Origin: Selenomonas sp. AE3005
GTDB lineage: Bacteria; Bacillota; Negativicutes; Selenomonadales; Selenomonadaceae
Direction of reading: 5' to 3'
NCBI RefSeq assembly: GCF_905233635.1
Contig: NZ_CAJODG010000005.1
Span: 1 to 62,724, forward strand
Length of the DNA stretch: 62,724 nt
Positions 26,937-35,635 of this stretch are shown piece after piece; the first letter of the stretch is position 1; the number at the start of each line of letters is the position of its first letter. The notes under the pieces are model-generated. The model saw only the letters and a program-made list of their open reading frames with translations. It made no database searches and had not been told where the DNA came from. The translations under genes and the position numbers were made by a program.

Positions 26937-28187
26937 ATGAGCGAAAATACCAGAAATACCACCCTCACAGTACAAGGAATTCAGGCGCTGGCAAAGTGCC
27001 AGACAGGGAAGGAACTTCATTTTACGCGTGTTGCAATGGGTGACGGTGTAATTGATGGAGATACCAATATCAAAGAGATGACAGCTCTGGTAAGCGAGCG
27101 GTTGGATTTGCCTATTGTATCCAATAAGGTTACCGGAACAGGAACTACAATTCTTGAAACACAACTGAAAAACAGCACAGTTACCCAGGGGTTCTTTGCA
27201 AGAGAGCTGGGTATTTTTATTTATGATCCCGATACGCTTGAAAAAACTACCGATGGCAATGGCAATATTACATACAGCGGCACAGAGATCCTTTATGCTA
27301 TCCGCAATACCGGTGATTATTCCGAATTTATTCCGGCAGGAGGCGCAGGAGAGACAATCAGCCTGCTCTATGATGTGGTGACTGTGGTCAGTCAGGCATC
27401 AAGTATTTCGGTAACGCTGGCAGAAGGCGTAGGTGAGATTTCACGCTCTGAGTTTAATGAACATGTTGATTCGGAAAACCCACATCCGGGATTGCCGCAT
27501 TTAAGCGGTACACTGACCGACGCCGACTCAATTTTGGTGAAAAACAGCGAATCGCAGAACTTCGCGTCTATGAGTGTTACTGACGCAAGAAGGTTACTGA
27601 TGGGCGGTGAGGTAAGCTCACTGGGGAATCTCACCAAAAGAACGGCACAGCTGGAAATTGAGCTTTCTAATTTGGCTTTGTCCATGGTGGCTGCAGGTGA
27701 TGTTCCTAATAGCAATCTGTTAATTGCCGAGGACTTTGCCGATCCGGATATGGTAGACCAGTTCCGGGTAAAGGTAACATCTATGGCCGCAGGTGATGAT
27801 TCCATTGATATTGAAAGCGATAAAGGCATTATTGCCGGCAGTCATTATTGGATTACCGATGGCATCAATCAGGAATATATCAAAGTGAAGTCGGTTATCA
27901 AAAACGGCAGCATCTACCGTGTGTTGGCATCTGAGCCACTCGTAAAGACTTATGATCTTGATACCTGTTATATTTATCGAACCACAGCACTGGTTATTTC
28001 GGGAATTGCTGAAGGTGCCGGAGATCAGAAAGGTTTTGCATGGCAGCCGGAGAGAGTATGGAAAGGTACAGGAGCAAATGTAACGGTAAATGTGCCTTTG
28101 GAAACCACACAAAGTAACGCAGACAACTTTGATACCGATGGTATTGAATATACATCCAGCGGCATGATGTCGTTGTCGATTAAGTAA
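26937..28187 (+). CDS. tail fibre N-terminal (DUF3751-type) protein
   Basis: 416 aa. The N-terminal 160 residues match the tail-collar fibre/DUF3751 plan (LTVQGIQALAKCQTGKELHFTRVAMGDGVI ... LKNSTVTQGFFARELGIFIYDPD). This part anchors fibres to the baseplate. The C-terminal half is beta-rich. Strong AAAGGAGG ahead of the ATG. Confidence 0.8.
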   Translation: MSENTRNTTLTVQGIQALAKCQTGKELHFTRVAMGDGVIDGDTNIKEMTALVSERLDLPIVSNKVTGTGTTILETQLKNSTVTQGFFARELGIFIYDPDTLEKTTDGNGNITYSGTEILYAIRNTGDYSEFIPAGGAGETISLLYDVVTVVSQASSISVTLAEGVGEISRSEFNEHVDSENPHPGLPHLSGTLTDADSILVKNSESQNFASMSVTDARRLLMGGEVSSLGNLTKRTAQLEIELSNLALSMVAAGDVPNSNLLIAEDFADPDMVDQFRVKVTSMAAGDDSIDIESDKGIIAGSHYWITDGINQEYIKVKSVIKNGSIYRVLASEPLVKTYDLDTCYIYRTTALVISGIAEGAGDQKGFAWQPERVWKGTGANVTVNVPLETTQSNADNFDTDGIEYTSSGMMSLSIK

Positions 28188-28199
28188 GGAGGATAAGCG

Positions 28200-30233
28200 A
28201 TGAGTACAAAAATCAGTGATATTGGCGGATTTGGTACGGGAGAGCTGGGAAGTGTAACCATCTCTAGTACGTCACAGTTAAACTCTTACGCCAGGGTATC
28301 GGCTGTTTCCAGTAATGGCTATTCCATAACGATTTCCAATCAAAGTTATGGGCTTTATGGCAGATTTGCTGCTGGTGAGGAAATTATGTTCCATGTAAGT
28401 AATACCAGTAGTACCTACGCTGCAGATTATGGCTTGCGGTATTTTGCAAGAATCATGCAGGCAAACGGCAACACCCTGACACTGAATACAAAAATTCCCA
28501 TCACCAATCTTACGGGACATACCTGCCAGATTGTAAGTGTACCGAATTTTAATAATCTGACTTTAACAGGCACGATTCGGCCGGCAGCATGGAACAGCTA
28601 CCGTGGCGGTATCATCGCATTCCGTTGCAGTGGAACGTTTAACGCCGTAAACGGCAAGCTGAACACTGTCGGTTATGGTATGACCGCGGGGCAGAAAGTT
28701 CGGGGCATTACGGATGTTGATTTAAGTGAACGGCTGCCGCTCAATGAAGGTAATGGCGCTGTATTGGTGGTGGCACGTAATATTACAATGTCAGCTAATA
28801 CCAGATTTGGCGCAACCTGGTCAGGAGCTCTCGGTCATGGAGCAGCATTGGGAAGAAGTACTAACGGCTCATCCGGCGGCGCTGGTTACGGCGGTGGCGG
28901 CGGTACGTCAGGTTGCGGTGCTGGAAATGCTACGAGCGGTACAGATACAACCGGCGGACGTGGCGGCAGTTCCAATGGCTGCAATGACATGACTGCAGGT
29001 GCATTGCGAGGTTATTCTTCTTATGCATCGCGTCGCGGTGCTGCTAGTGCTTACGGTGGCGCAACCGTGGCACTTTATGCATCGGAAATCGTTGGCTTTA
29101 ATCTGGCTGCTATTTCCACAGGTGGACAGGGTGGTCATTATGTAGCCCATGGTGCCAGTGGTGGCGGCGGTTACGCCATTATTGCTGTGAATACGGCGAA
29201 TATTCCTGCTCCTGTATTTGCACCGGCATATACACTGGATACCCTGATTATTGGGTATTTTGGCTTCAACGTAACCCGTACAGGAATGAATCTTTCTAGT
29301 GCAACCGCTGTTGAAGGTTTTGTAATCGACGGTCAGCAGCCAGCAGGTTCCAATCGTCGTGTAGCGTTCTCCTTGGATGATGGTGCAACATGGAGTAAAT
29401 TTACCGTGCAGGAGGGCGTAGCAACACTGACGGAAATTATCAATATGAGTGATGAAATATATGTTAATTCCTATGACCACAAGGAAGCACTCACTCATGC
29501 TATGGAAGCAGTGCTGGAAAGCGGAAACACCATTGAAGAACTGGCGGCAATTACATCTATACCTGCATTTGTCGGTCAGCGCCCCTTGGTATTTGTGGCC
29601 ATGTCAGCACCGGATAAAGCCAGTCAACCTCCAACGCTTTCTTTGGTGGCCAAGACAGGCATTAACACCGCGGTATATGGCCTTACGGATGAAAGTCAGG
29701 AATATAATCTGTCTGAGGAAGCGAATGACATCCCCCGTATTGTGGAAATTATTCCGGATGTAGCCATTACGGAAAAGGGAAGTGTTAATATTACATGTTC
29801 TCTTTACCAGAACGGAGCATGGAGCAGCTACATCTCACTGGCAGACGCAAAAGGTCAGTCGGCAAGCAAAGTTAAATTCAAAGCCAATTACTCTGTACTG
29901 GAAGTGGATAAAAATGACAGCGCCAAGATTAACAGTGTAACGGTCATTTATACCAACGGTGCTTCCACTGTATCGGGGACGGCGGCAGAACTTTGTACCG
30001 TGACGCAGAATTACGAGGACGGTCTTGTATACGCCCATGCACTGGTAAAACATCAGCAACTGATTGATGGCGAAATTAACTGTTATGTGTCCTTCCGGTC
30101 TGAACCGAAAAACCGTAAGGTGCTGAATGTCGGCACAGGAACAGGCAAGTTAAAGACTTTTGTCCTGGGAGAAAACGGGGAACCGGACAGCGGCATAAAT
30201 CAAAGCAGCCTGTCTATTATGGTAGATGGTTAG
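28200..30233 (+). CDS. glycine-rich tail fibre protein, ended by TAG
   Basis: 677 aa. Contains a tip-like polyglycine region (residues about 215-265, GGAGYGGGGG ... TTGGRGGSSNG) followed by beta-rich domains. The frame meets a TAG at 30231-30233 inside a domain (SSLSIMVDG), then runs on in the same frame through AYYDYSYNN to 30728. The intact fibre would be about 842 aa. A CAG to TAG change would explain it; see findings. A receptor-binding role is likely from position and composition. Confidence 0.78.
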   Translation: MSTKISDIGGFGTGELGSVTISSTSQLNSYARVSAVSSNGYSITISNQSYGLYGRFAAGEEIMFHVSNTSSTYAADYGLRYFARIMQANGNTLTLNTKIPITNLTGHTCQIVSVPNFNNLTLTGTIRPAAWNSYRGGIIAFRCSGTFNAVNGKLNTVGYGMTAGQKVRGITDVDLSERLPLNEGNGAVLVVARNITMSANTRFGATWSGALGHGAALGRSTNGSSGGAGYGGGGGTSGCGAGNATSGTDTTGGRGGSSNGCNDMTAGALRGYSSYASRRGAASAYGGATVALYASEIVGFNLAAISTGGQGGHYVAHGASGGGGYAIIAVNTANIPAPVFAPAYTLDTLIIGYFGFNVTRTGMNLSSATAVEGFVIDGQQPAGSNRRVAFSLDDGATWSKFTVQEGVATLTEIINMSDEIYVNSYDHKEALTHAMEAVLESGNTIEELAAITSIPAFVGQRPLVFVAMSAPDKASQPPTLSLVAKTGINTAVYGLTDESQEYNLSEEANDIPRIVEIIPDVAITEKGSVNITCSLYQNGAWSSYISLADAKGQSASKVKFKANYSVLEVDKNDSAKINSVTVIYTNGASTVSGTAAELCTVTQNYEDGLVYAHALVKHQQLIDGEINCYVSFRSEPKNRKVLNVGTGTGKLKTFVLGENGEPDSGINQSSLSIMVDG

Positions 30234-30278
30234 GCATATTACGATTACAGCTATAACAATATTACCAGTGAGCTGACC

Positions 30279-30728
30279 TTGACGGCACCACTGGGAAGTG
30301 CCATTACTGCGTCTTATGAATACGGCTGGGATGAAGAAGAATGGATTAAGATGGAACATACCAACACGCAGCCCTATAAGTTGGATGATGGTATTTATTC
30401 CAGCGAATATGTCTATGAACTGGATTCCACAGCCGGCAAAAAGACTATCAGTAATGTGAAGATTGAACTGAACAGACCGACAGGCAGAGTAGAAAACGAA
30501 GTCCTTGGTGTAGGTACCGGTAGCCGTCAGATATTTGCTCTGCCACATAAAGCCAAAAAGGAAACGGTGGTTTGTAATGCACCGGCCAGCTATGATGAGG
30601 AATCTCAGCTTATAACGGTTGTAGCTGAGCAGGGGGCAGAAATCACCGTTTCTTACGACTGGATTGCTGAGACGCAAAGAGTATATGGCTATACTGTCGG
30701 CTGGGCAGCTGATTCTGCTACGGCGTAA
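30279..30728 (+). CDS. C-terminal part of the interrupted tail fibre
   Basis: About 149 aa of two similar beta modules (ITASYEYGWDEEEW and ITVSYDWIAETQ recur), in the same frame as the preceding fibre gene and separated by the TAG at 30231. Coding really continues from 30234. There is no ribosome site at the TTG at 30279, so without readthrough this part is probably not made. Confidence 0.55.
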   Translation: MTAPLGSAITASYEYGWDEEEWIKMEHTNTQPYKLDDGIYSSEYVYELDSTAGKKTISNVKIELNRPTGRVENEVLGVGTGSRQIFALPHKAKKETVVCNAPASYDEESQLITVVAEQGAEITVSYDWIAETQRVYGYTVGWAADSATA

Positions 30729-30741
30729 AGGAGGAATTGTC

Positions 30742-30897
30742 ATGGGCGTGAAGATTGTAACCCCTTCTGCAACACTGGACGCGGGGCAGAAAATCGAGGC
30801 ACTTAAAGTAAAAATTGAGGTCGAAAAAGCCAAACGCTTGGAAACAGAAAAACGCCTTGCGTCTCTTGAAGAGGCGCTTGGCTTAAAAAATAAGTGA
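30742..30897 (+). CDS. small coiled-coil tail-region protein
   Basis: 51 aa, ATG 30742 with AAAGGAGG at good spacing. A helical, charged C-terminus (KIEVEKAKRLETEKRLASLEEALGL) looks like a short coiled coil, perhaps a fibre-linked trimerisation piece. No family recognised. Confidence 0.55.
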   Translation: MGVKIVTPSATLDAGQKIEALKVKIEVEKAKRLETEKRLASLEEALGLKNK

Positions 30898-30916
30898 TTT
30901 TGTGGAGGATTAAGGC

Positions 30917-31606
30917 ATGATAGTATTTCACGATTATGATCCTCAGCACCCGTTCAGCGTGACGGGTGAGGTTCAGACTATCGCCAATAACAAAATCACG
31001 CTGAATTATGCGCCGCTTAAAGGCTCTGTTACCATTAGCGGCTTTACAGAAGTTACTACTGGTGACGAGCTGAAAAGCGGTGAATATTGTATAAATTACG
31101 ATGAAGCCAATGCTTATAGGAACGCTGACCAAAAGGTTTACTTTGGCGGTAATGTAGACGGTCAGAATGTGACTATTGATTATATGGGTGTGTCCACACT
31201 TATAAAAGCCCGCGACCTAAATGAAATACGACAATTCATTGAAACCGGGGCTAAACACATGGTGGATAGCTCTATCGACACTCATGACAGAAGTCCACAT
31301 GCTCATGCGGACATGCGTGAACTTATAAGCAGAATCATCGAGCTGATGGGCGATATCCGTTATGGCGTAGAATTTGCCAGCGATGCAGAAATTGCAGAAA
31401 TGCTGGATATCTATTTTCCTGGCGGAGTGCCAAGCCCACAGCTTGGCTCAATGGTAGCCGATGATGACTTGGCCGATGAGATGTTAGATGCATTCTTCCC
31501 TGGTGATGTTGAACAGGTTGGAATGCCTGACGTCTTTGAAGGTGCTGTTGCAAGCTATGATGAATTTGAAGCTATGCTCGATGAAACATTGCCTATCAAC
31601 AGTTAA
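30917..31606 (+). CDS. tail-region protein with repeated MLD motifs
   Basis: 229 aa: a beta-rich N-terminus and a helical HAHADMRELISRIIELMGDI segment. The C-terminal 90 residues carry three copies of an acidic motif, EIAEMLDIYFPG, LADEMLDAFFPG and EFEAMLDETLP. A fourth relative ends the next protein. Function unknown; probably part of the host-contact apparatus. Confidence 0.6.
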   Translation: MIVFHDYDPQHPFSVTGEVQTIANNKITLNYAPLKGSVTISGFTEVTTGDELKSGEYCINYDEANAYRNADQKVYFGGNVDGQNVTIDYMGVSTLIKARDLNEIRQFIETGAKHMVDSSIDTHDRSPHAHADMRELISRIIELMGDIRYGVEFASDAEIAEMLDIYFPGGVPSPQLGSMVADDDLADEMLDAFFPGDVEQVGMPDVFEGAVASYDEFEAMLDETLPINS

Positions 31607-31614
31607 TAGATGCG

Positions 31615-31643
31615 TCCGGCGATGATTTGCCGTCATTGCCGGA
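31615..31643 (+). other. intercistronic hairpin
   Basis: An 11-bp stem with one G-U pair (TCCGGCGATGA / TCATTGCCGGA) and a 7-base loop, between two fibre-region genes. It is followed by an AT-rich but not U-only stretch, so it may be a weak terminator or an mRNA end-protector. Confidence 0.45.
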
Positions 31644-31682
31644 TAAAATTATTTATTGTTTTACCTAAAGGAGGTAATTACT

Positions 31683-32438
31683 ATGGCAACCGTATTAACT
31701 GAAGCACAACTGGCAAAACTGGCAAAACTCTCCCATCTGAAGAGCCTTGCCGCACGTACCAAGGCAGTTACTGACAATCTGCAGAGCCAGATTGACGCAC
31801 TTGATACTGGCGCAGTGAAATCTGTGACTCTTACCAAGGATGCCACAGCCACTAGCGGCTATGCTGCTTCCTACACGCTGAGCGTGAACGACACTCCGCT
31901 TTCTACTAAGATTGACATTCCTAAAGACTTCTTGGTAAAGAGTGCAACCTTGGAAACTGTTGCTGCGGCTGACACTCCGTACCAGGGCGCAGCAGTTGGC
32001 GACAAATATGTCGATTTTGTCATCAATGCCAAGGACGCATCCGAAACCGCAGAGCATATCTATTTGGCAGTCAGCGACCTGGTAGATGTATACACTGCCG
32101 GTAATGGTCTTGCTCTCAACAATGGCCAGTTCACCGTTACGGTGGACACTGCCAATGCAAATGGTCTGTCCGTAGGCGCAAATGGCATTGCACTGGCAGT
32201 AGCTACTGACAGTGAAGCTGGTGCCATGAGCGCTACTGATCATGCTCAGTTTACGGCTGACAGCGCGAAACTGGCTGCTATCAGCGCACAGGCCAACAAG
32301 ACCACTGTCACCACTGAAGGCGGCGGTACTATTGAGATTGATGGTGTCAGCAAAACCATCGTGGAATTTGCAGCTGATGCAGATGTTGCCACGATGCTGG
32401 ACGAAGAACTGCCGGCGCCGGCTGCTTCTGGTAACTGA
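31683..32438 (+). CDS. putative tail fibre/adhesin protein
   Basis: 251 aa, Ala/Thr-rich and beta-rich. An N-terminal helical repeat (AQLAKLAKLSHLKSLAARTKAVTDNLQSQIDAL) is followed by VKSVTLT strands. A tail-type AGAMSATDHAQFTADSAKLAAI segment is a common fibre coiled coil. Ends with the acidic ATMLDEELP motif shared with the preceding protein. AAAGGAGG ahead of ATG 31683. Confidence 0.6.
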   Translation: MATVLTEAQLAKLAKLSHLKSLAARTKAVTDNLQSQIDALDTGAVKSVTLTKDATATSGYAASYTLSVNDTPLSTKIDIPKDFLVKSATLETVAAADTPYQGAAVGDKYVDFVINAKDASETAEHIYLAVSDLVDVYTAGNGLALNNGQFTVTVDTANANGLSVGANGIALAVATDSEAGAMSATDHAQFTADSAKLAAISAQANKTTVTTEGGGTIEIDGVSKTIVEFAADADVATMLDEELPAPAASGN

Positions 32439-32460
32439 TTAACTATCTGCATATTCCCGC

Positions 32461-32494
32461 AAAAAGGGGAGGGGTGTCATCCCTCCCCTTTTTT
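32461..32494 (+). terminator. strong rho-independent terminator
   Basis: A 13-bp stem (AAAAAGGGGAGGG / CCCTCCCCTTTTT) around a 7-base loop and ending in six T. It closes the fibre transcription unit, so the genes after it need readthrough or their own promoter. Confidence 0.85.
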
Positions 32495-32518
32495 ATAGGG
32501 AATAATGGAGGTTTTAAA

Positions 32519-33610
32519 ATGGCAAAACTTATTACAAAAGAACAATTGAGAGCATGCCTTGAACGGACTGCAGACAGTATTGCTGAGGTTGCAGGCGCTG
32601 CAGCTGAAGCAATTGAAGAAGTGTCTGAAAGCATGACTGGAGCTACGGCTAATACCCCAGGGACAGCAGGCAGAGTGCCAACTCCAGCAGCCGGAGACAA
32701 TAGCAAATTCCTACGTGGAGATGGTACATGGGCCGCTCCTGCAGGAGGCGGCAGTTCAGAGATTGATTACATGTTTCGGCAAAGTAATACTCAATATAGC
32801 GAAGGTGATATTGTATTCCTGTCATCCCCGACAGGCTGGTTTTTGGTCAGTGAAAGTACTGGTATAACAGCTAATTCTGCTTTGGTTATTGCTACGCCAA
32901 CTGATGGTGACACAATTACAGACGGTACTGTAACTTGGACTTTGCGTAAAATAGGAAGTTCTTCCGGTGGAGAAGGTGGCGGTGGTGGAGTTCCTATAGG
33001 AACAATAATCCCATTTTCGGGTGATACTACGGCTTTACCTGTAGGCTTTCTTGAATGTAATGGTGCAGCAGTCCCTAGAACTATGTTCCCTGACCTTTTT
33101 GCACTAATCGGTACAAAGTACGGCGAGGGTGATGGAAGCACTACATTTAATTTGCCGGATTATAGTTTTATTGTCGAAGATGGAACAAATGTTTTCGGTA
33201 ACGGTAAAGCACTGGCTTTTACTGACGGTACAATTTTGTTCAGCCCACGCACAAGTTCTACGTCAGCTATGGCCTACACGACTGCGGCTTACGGTAAAAA
33301 CGATGGTGACGCACTGACTAGCGGTACAGGCTTAACAAGCGGTAAAGTAGCTGGTATCGCAACCAAGGAACTGCTTGGCAATACACCCGAAAACAGCGGC
33401 TTGACGGCAGAATTATCGACAGACACTAATACTATCTACATCATTAAGGCATTTAACGGCCAGACCGAGGATTCTGCGTTGATAGATATTACGCAGTATG
33501 CACAAGACCTTGCAGACCTGAACCTTGCTGTAGACAATATCAAAGCAAACTATGCGCGTGTGGTTAGCTTTGACGCTACTACAGCAACGCTGACGCTTGC
33601 TACGCCGTAA
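32519..33610 (+). CDS. tail collar domain protein
   Basis: 363 aa. A recognisable tail-collar module lies around residues 160-215: VPIGTIIPFSGDTTALPVGFLECNG, then FPDLFALIGTKYGEGDGSTTFNLPDY. A polyglycine hinge (GGEGGGGG) precedes it. Such modules form trimeric fibre knobs or docking collars. ATG 32519 follows ATGGAGG and lies after the terminator hairpin. Confidence 0.78.
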   Translation: MAKLITKEQLRACLERTADSIAEVAGAAAEAIEEVSESMTGATANTPGTAGRVPTPAAGDNSKFLRGDGTWAAPAGGGSSEIDYMFRQSNTQYSEGDIVFLSSPTGWFLVSESTGITANSALVIATPTDGDTITDGTVTWTLRKIGSSSGGEGGGGGVPIGTIIPFSGDTTALPVGFLECNGAAVPRTMFPDLFALIGTKYGEGDGSTTFNLPDYSFIVEDGTNVFGNGKALAFTDGTILFSPRTSSTSAMAYTTAAYGKNDGDALTSGTGLTSGKVAGIATKELLGNTPENSGLTAELSTDTNTIYIIKAFNGQTEDSALIDITQYAQDLADLNLAVDNIKANYARVVSFDATTATLTLATP

Positions 33611-33624
33611 GGAGGTGAGTCTGA

Positions 33625-34488
33625 ATGAAACTCATATACAACGGCGTTGAAGTGAAGCACGTTATTTATAACGGTGTAGAAGTTAATGAGGTATACTATG
33701 ATAATGTCAAAGTTTTCCCGTCACTTCCTACGCCGGGTAAAGCGTTAAATAATTATACATGGGAAGAAATTCAAATGATAGCCCAAGCTGGTGTAGGTGA
33801 TGATTATTTTAACGTAGGTGACAGAAAAGCAGTTACTTTAAATGGTTCAATTTACGGCGTGTCTTATTCGGGGACAAGGTACTGCTATATCATTGGATTT
33901 AATCATAATGCTGCCAAAGAAGGTAATAACACTATCCATTTCATGTTCGGTACAGACGCATTGAGTGGTGGTAATTATAAAGCCTTTATACACAAGTATC
34001 AGACATACGGCAATGTAGATACGTTTAGCATGAATAAAAGTTCGTCAAATACAAATGTTGGTGGCTGGGCGTCTTGTACTATGAGAAATACAACCTTGCC
34101 TTTATTAAAAAATATATTGCCGGCTGATTTAAGATCAGTGTTAAAGAAAGTTACTAAATACACAGATAATACAGGTAACAAATCAGATTTAGCAGCTAAT
34201 GTAACTGCAACGCAGGACGATATATTCTTACTTGCAGAATATGAAGTATACGGCGTGCGTTCTTTAGCTAACCAATATGAACAAAATTACCAACAACAAT
34301 ATGAATTTTATAGATTAGGTGGTACTAAAATAATGAAACATGATAATAACAATGCTATACGCTGGTATCTACGTTCGCCTAGATATAATAGCAATGTAAG
34401 TTATTGTGCGCCACAAGAGAATGGAAATATTGGTGCACAGAACGCTAGTCAGTCATACGGATTAGTTCCCGGTTTTGTTGTTGGGTAA
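33625..34488 (+). CDS. DUF6273-like putative receptor-binding protein
   Basis: 287 aa. The N-terminus has three short strand repeats (LIYNGVEV, VIYNGVEV, VYYDNVKV). The rest follows the DUF6273 pattern, ending RWYLRSPRYN ... NASQSYGLVPGF, seen in many Firmicutes phages and surface proteins and thought to be C-type-lectin-like. It is placed last in the fibre block, which favours a receptor or adhesin role. More AT-rich and Asn-rich than the genes before it, suggesting exchange. Confidence 0.65.
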   Translation: MKLIYNGVEVKHVIYNGVEVNEVYYDNVKVFPSLPTPGKALNNYTWEEIQMIAQAGVGDDYFNVGDRKAVTLNGSIYGVSYSGTRYCYIIGFNHNAAKEGNNTIHFMFGTDALSGGNYKAFIHKYQTYGNVDTFSMNKSSSNTNVGGWASCTMRNTTLPLLKNILPADLRSVLKKVTKYTDNTGNKSDLAANVTATQDDIFLLAEYEVYGVRSLANQYEQNYQQQYEFYRLGGTKIMKHDNNNAIRWYLRSPRYNSNVSYCAPQENGNIGAQNASQSYGLVPGFVVG

Positions 34489-34509
34489 TTTAGAAAGTGG
34501 TGGTGTTTT

Positions 34510-34968
34510 ATGCAGTATATAACGCATAAAGATGTTAGTTCAAAAACACTTTCTGGTAATAAAACAATCAAGCGCGGAGAAATCCTTGAACTCCGTGAAG
34601 ATATGATTCTTTATTACCAAAATGCGGCAATTTGTGTGGCTCGTTCTTATAACGGGAAACAGCACTTCGCTATCAATGAGGCCGGTAATGGCCTTGAAAG
34701 AGGTGATATTACCTACGCTATTGCTTTTGCCGATAGGAAAAGAACATGGACAGAAGAAATTAGTTACATTGATGAAGAAACGGGCGAAGAAGTTACAGAA
34801 ACGATAGAATGTAGCGGACGCTTTACTCCTGATGAAGAAAAAATGATTAAATCAGAGTACCCACAATTTGTTCCAGAACCGGGCTCGATGGAGTTTAGTG
34901 ACTCATTTTTCACTGCACCGATAAGTGAACTGCGAGAACTGGCTGCGAAACTTGACATTTCAGTGTGA
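34510..34968 (+). CDS. tail accessory protein (possible fibre chaperone)
   Basis: 152 aa, acidic. Placed directly after the DUF6273 adhesin, a slot often held by a fibre assembly chaperone. Contains ISYIDEETGEEVTETIE and a helical end PISELRELAAKLDIS. No firm family. Confidence 0.5.
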   Translation: MQYITHKDVSSKTLSGNKTIKRGEILELREDMILYYQNAAICVARSYNGKQHFAINEAGNGLERGDITYAIAFADRKRTWTEEISYIDEETGEEVTETIECSGRFTPDEEKMIKSEYPQFVPEPGSMEFSDSFFTAPISELRELAAKLDISV

Positions 34969-34990
34969 TTATTTGACAAGGAACAGACAG

Positions 34991-35077
34991 ATGGAAATGA
35001 CGAAAACTGAGCGCATTATCGCGCTGTTGCTAGCGATTGGCGCGCTTGTATGTATGTACTTTAGTGTGGGGCGGTAA
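34991..35077 (+). CDS. 28-aa single-span membrane peptide
   Basis: MEMTKTERIIALLLAIGALV then CMYFSVGR: a short polar start and one membrane span. AAGGAA lies 8 bases ahead of the ATG. It opens the lysis block, so it may be a small holin or a lysis regulator; too short to assign by family. Confidence 0.5.
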   Translation: MEMTKTERIIALLLAIGALVCMYFSVGR

Positions 35078-35099
35078 CGCCCCTTTGTTGAGATAGGCG

Positions 35100-35399
35100 G
35101 TGGTTATATTGGGGGGAGATATTTTTTCTGTAGCGGTTCAAGTAACAATAATTGGTGGCGCAATTTGGTCAATAGTATCTTATGTGATTCTAAAACCGCT
35201 TGATAAAAGTATCGGACGGCTAGAAAAATCACTTGACCTTATGACTGTGAAGATTAACGAGGCTAATCAACGTAGTCATGACGTTGAAATAAAGTTAGCC
35301 ATAGTTGAGCAGAGCTTGAAGTCTGCCCACAAGCGGTTAGATTTTCTAACAAAATTATGCCGAGAGAACTATGATGAGTTTCCAGACAGGGATAGATAG
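35100..35399 (+). CDS. XhlA-like holin-associated membrane protein
   Basis: 99 aa: one N-terminal hydrophobic segment (AVQVTIIGGAIWSIVSYVIL) then a coiled coil (LEKSLDLMTVKINEANQRSHD). XhlA-type proteins from Bacillus PBSX have the opposite order, so this is an analogue by content rather than a clear homologue. Starts at GTG 35100 with a weak ribosome site. Ends in TAG. Confidence 0.5.
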   Translation: MVILGGDIFSVAVQVTIIGGAIWSIVSYVILKPLDKSIGRLEKSLDLMTVKINEANQRSHDVEIKLAIVEQSLKSAHKRLDFLTKLCRENYDEFPDRDR

Positions 35400-35410
35400 G
35401 GGGTGTTGTA

Positions 35411-35635
35411 ATGCTTAAATTATTACTAAGTAAAGATACTATATGCTCTTTAGCCTTGGGGATTGCGCTGTTGGTATGTATTTGTATGGACTATAATAAT
35501 ACGGTTGCTGCCGCTATAGCAGGAAGCTTAGGTGGTGTTATCACGGGCAAGCACATGGCTGAACAAAACAATGCTGATTCCTTAAAAAAATCTGTCATTG
35601 AAGAGGTTGTTAGGCAGGTGGGCAAAAAGATATGA
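35411..35635 (+). CDS. holin-like membrane protein
   Basis: 74 aa with two hydrophobic stretches (residues about 9-26 and 30-47) and a charged C-terminus, directly ahead of the amidase gene and overlapping it by 4 bases. Size, topology and place fit a class II holin. AGGGGGTG precedes the ATG. Confidence 0.6.
   Translation: MLKLLLSKDTICSLALGIALLVCICMDYNNTVAAAIAGSLGGVITGKHMAEQNNADSLKKSVIEEVVRQVGKKI

Noticed and set aside
33625..34488. Diversity-generating retroelement target
   Set aside because: The DUF6273 end is Asn-rich and lectin-like, but no reverse transcriptase gene and no template repeat were found in the window.
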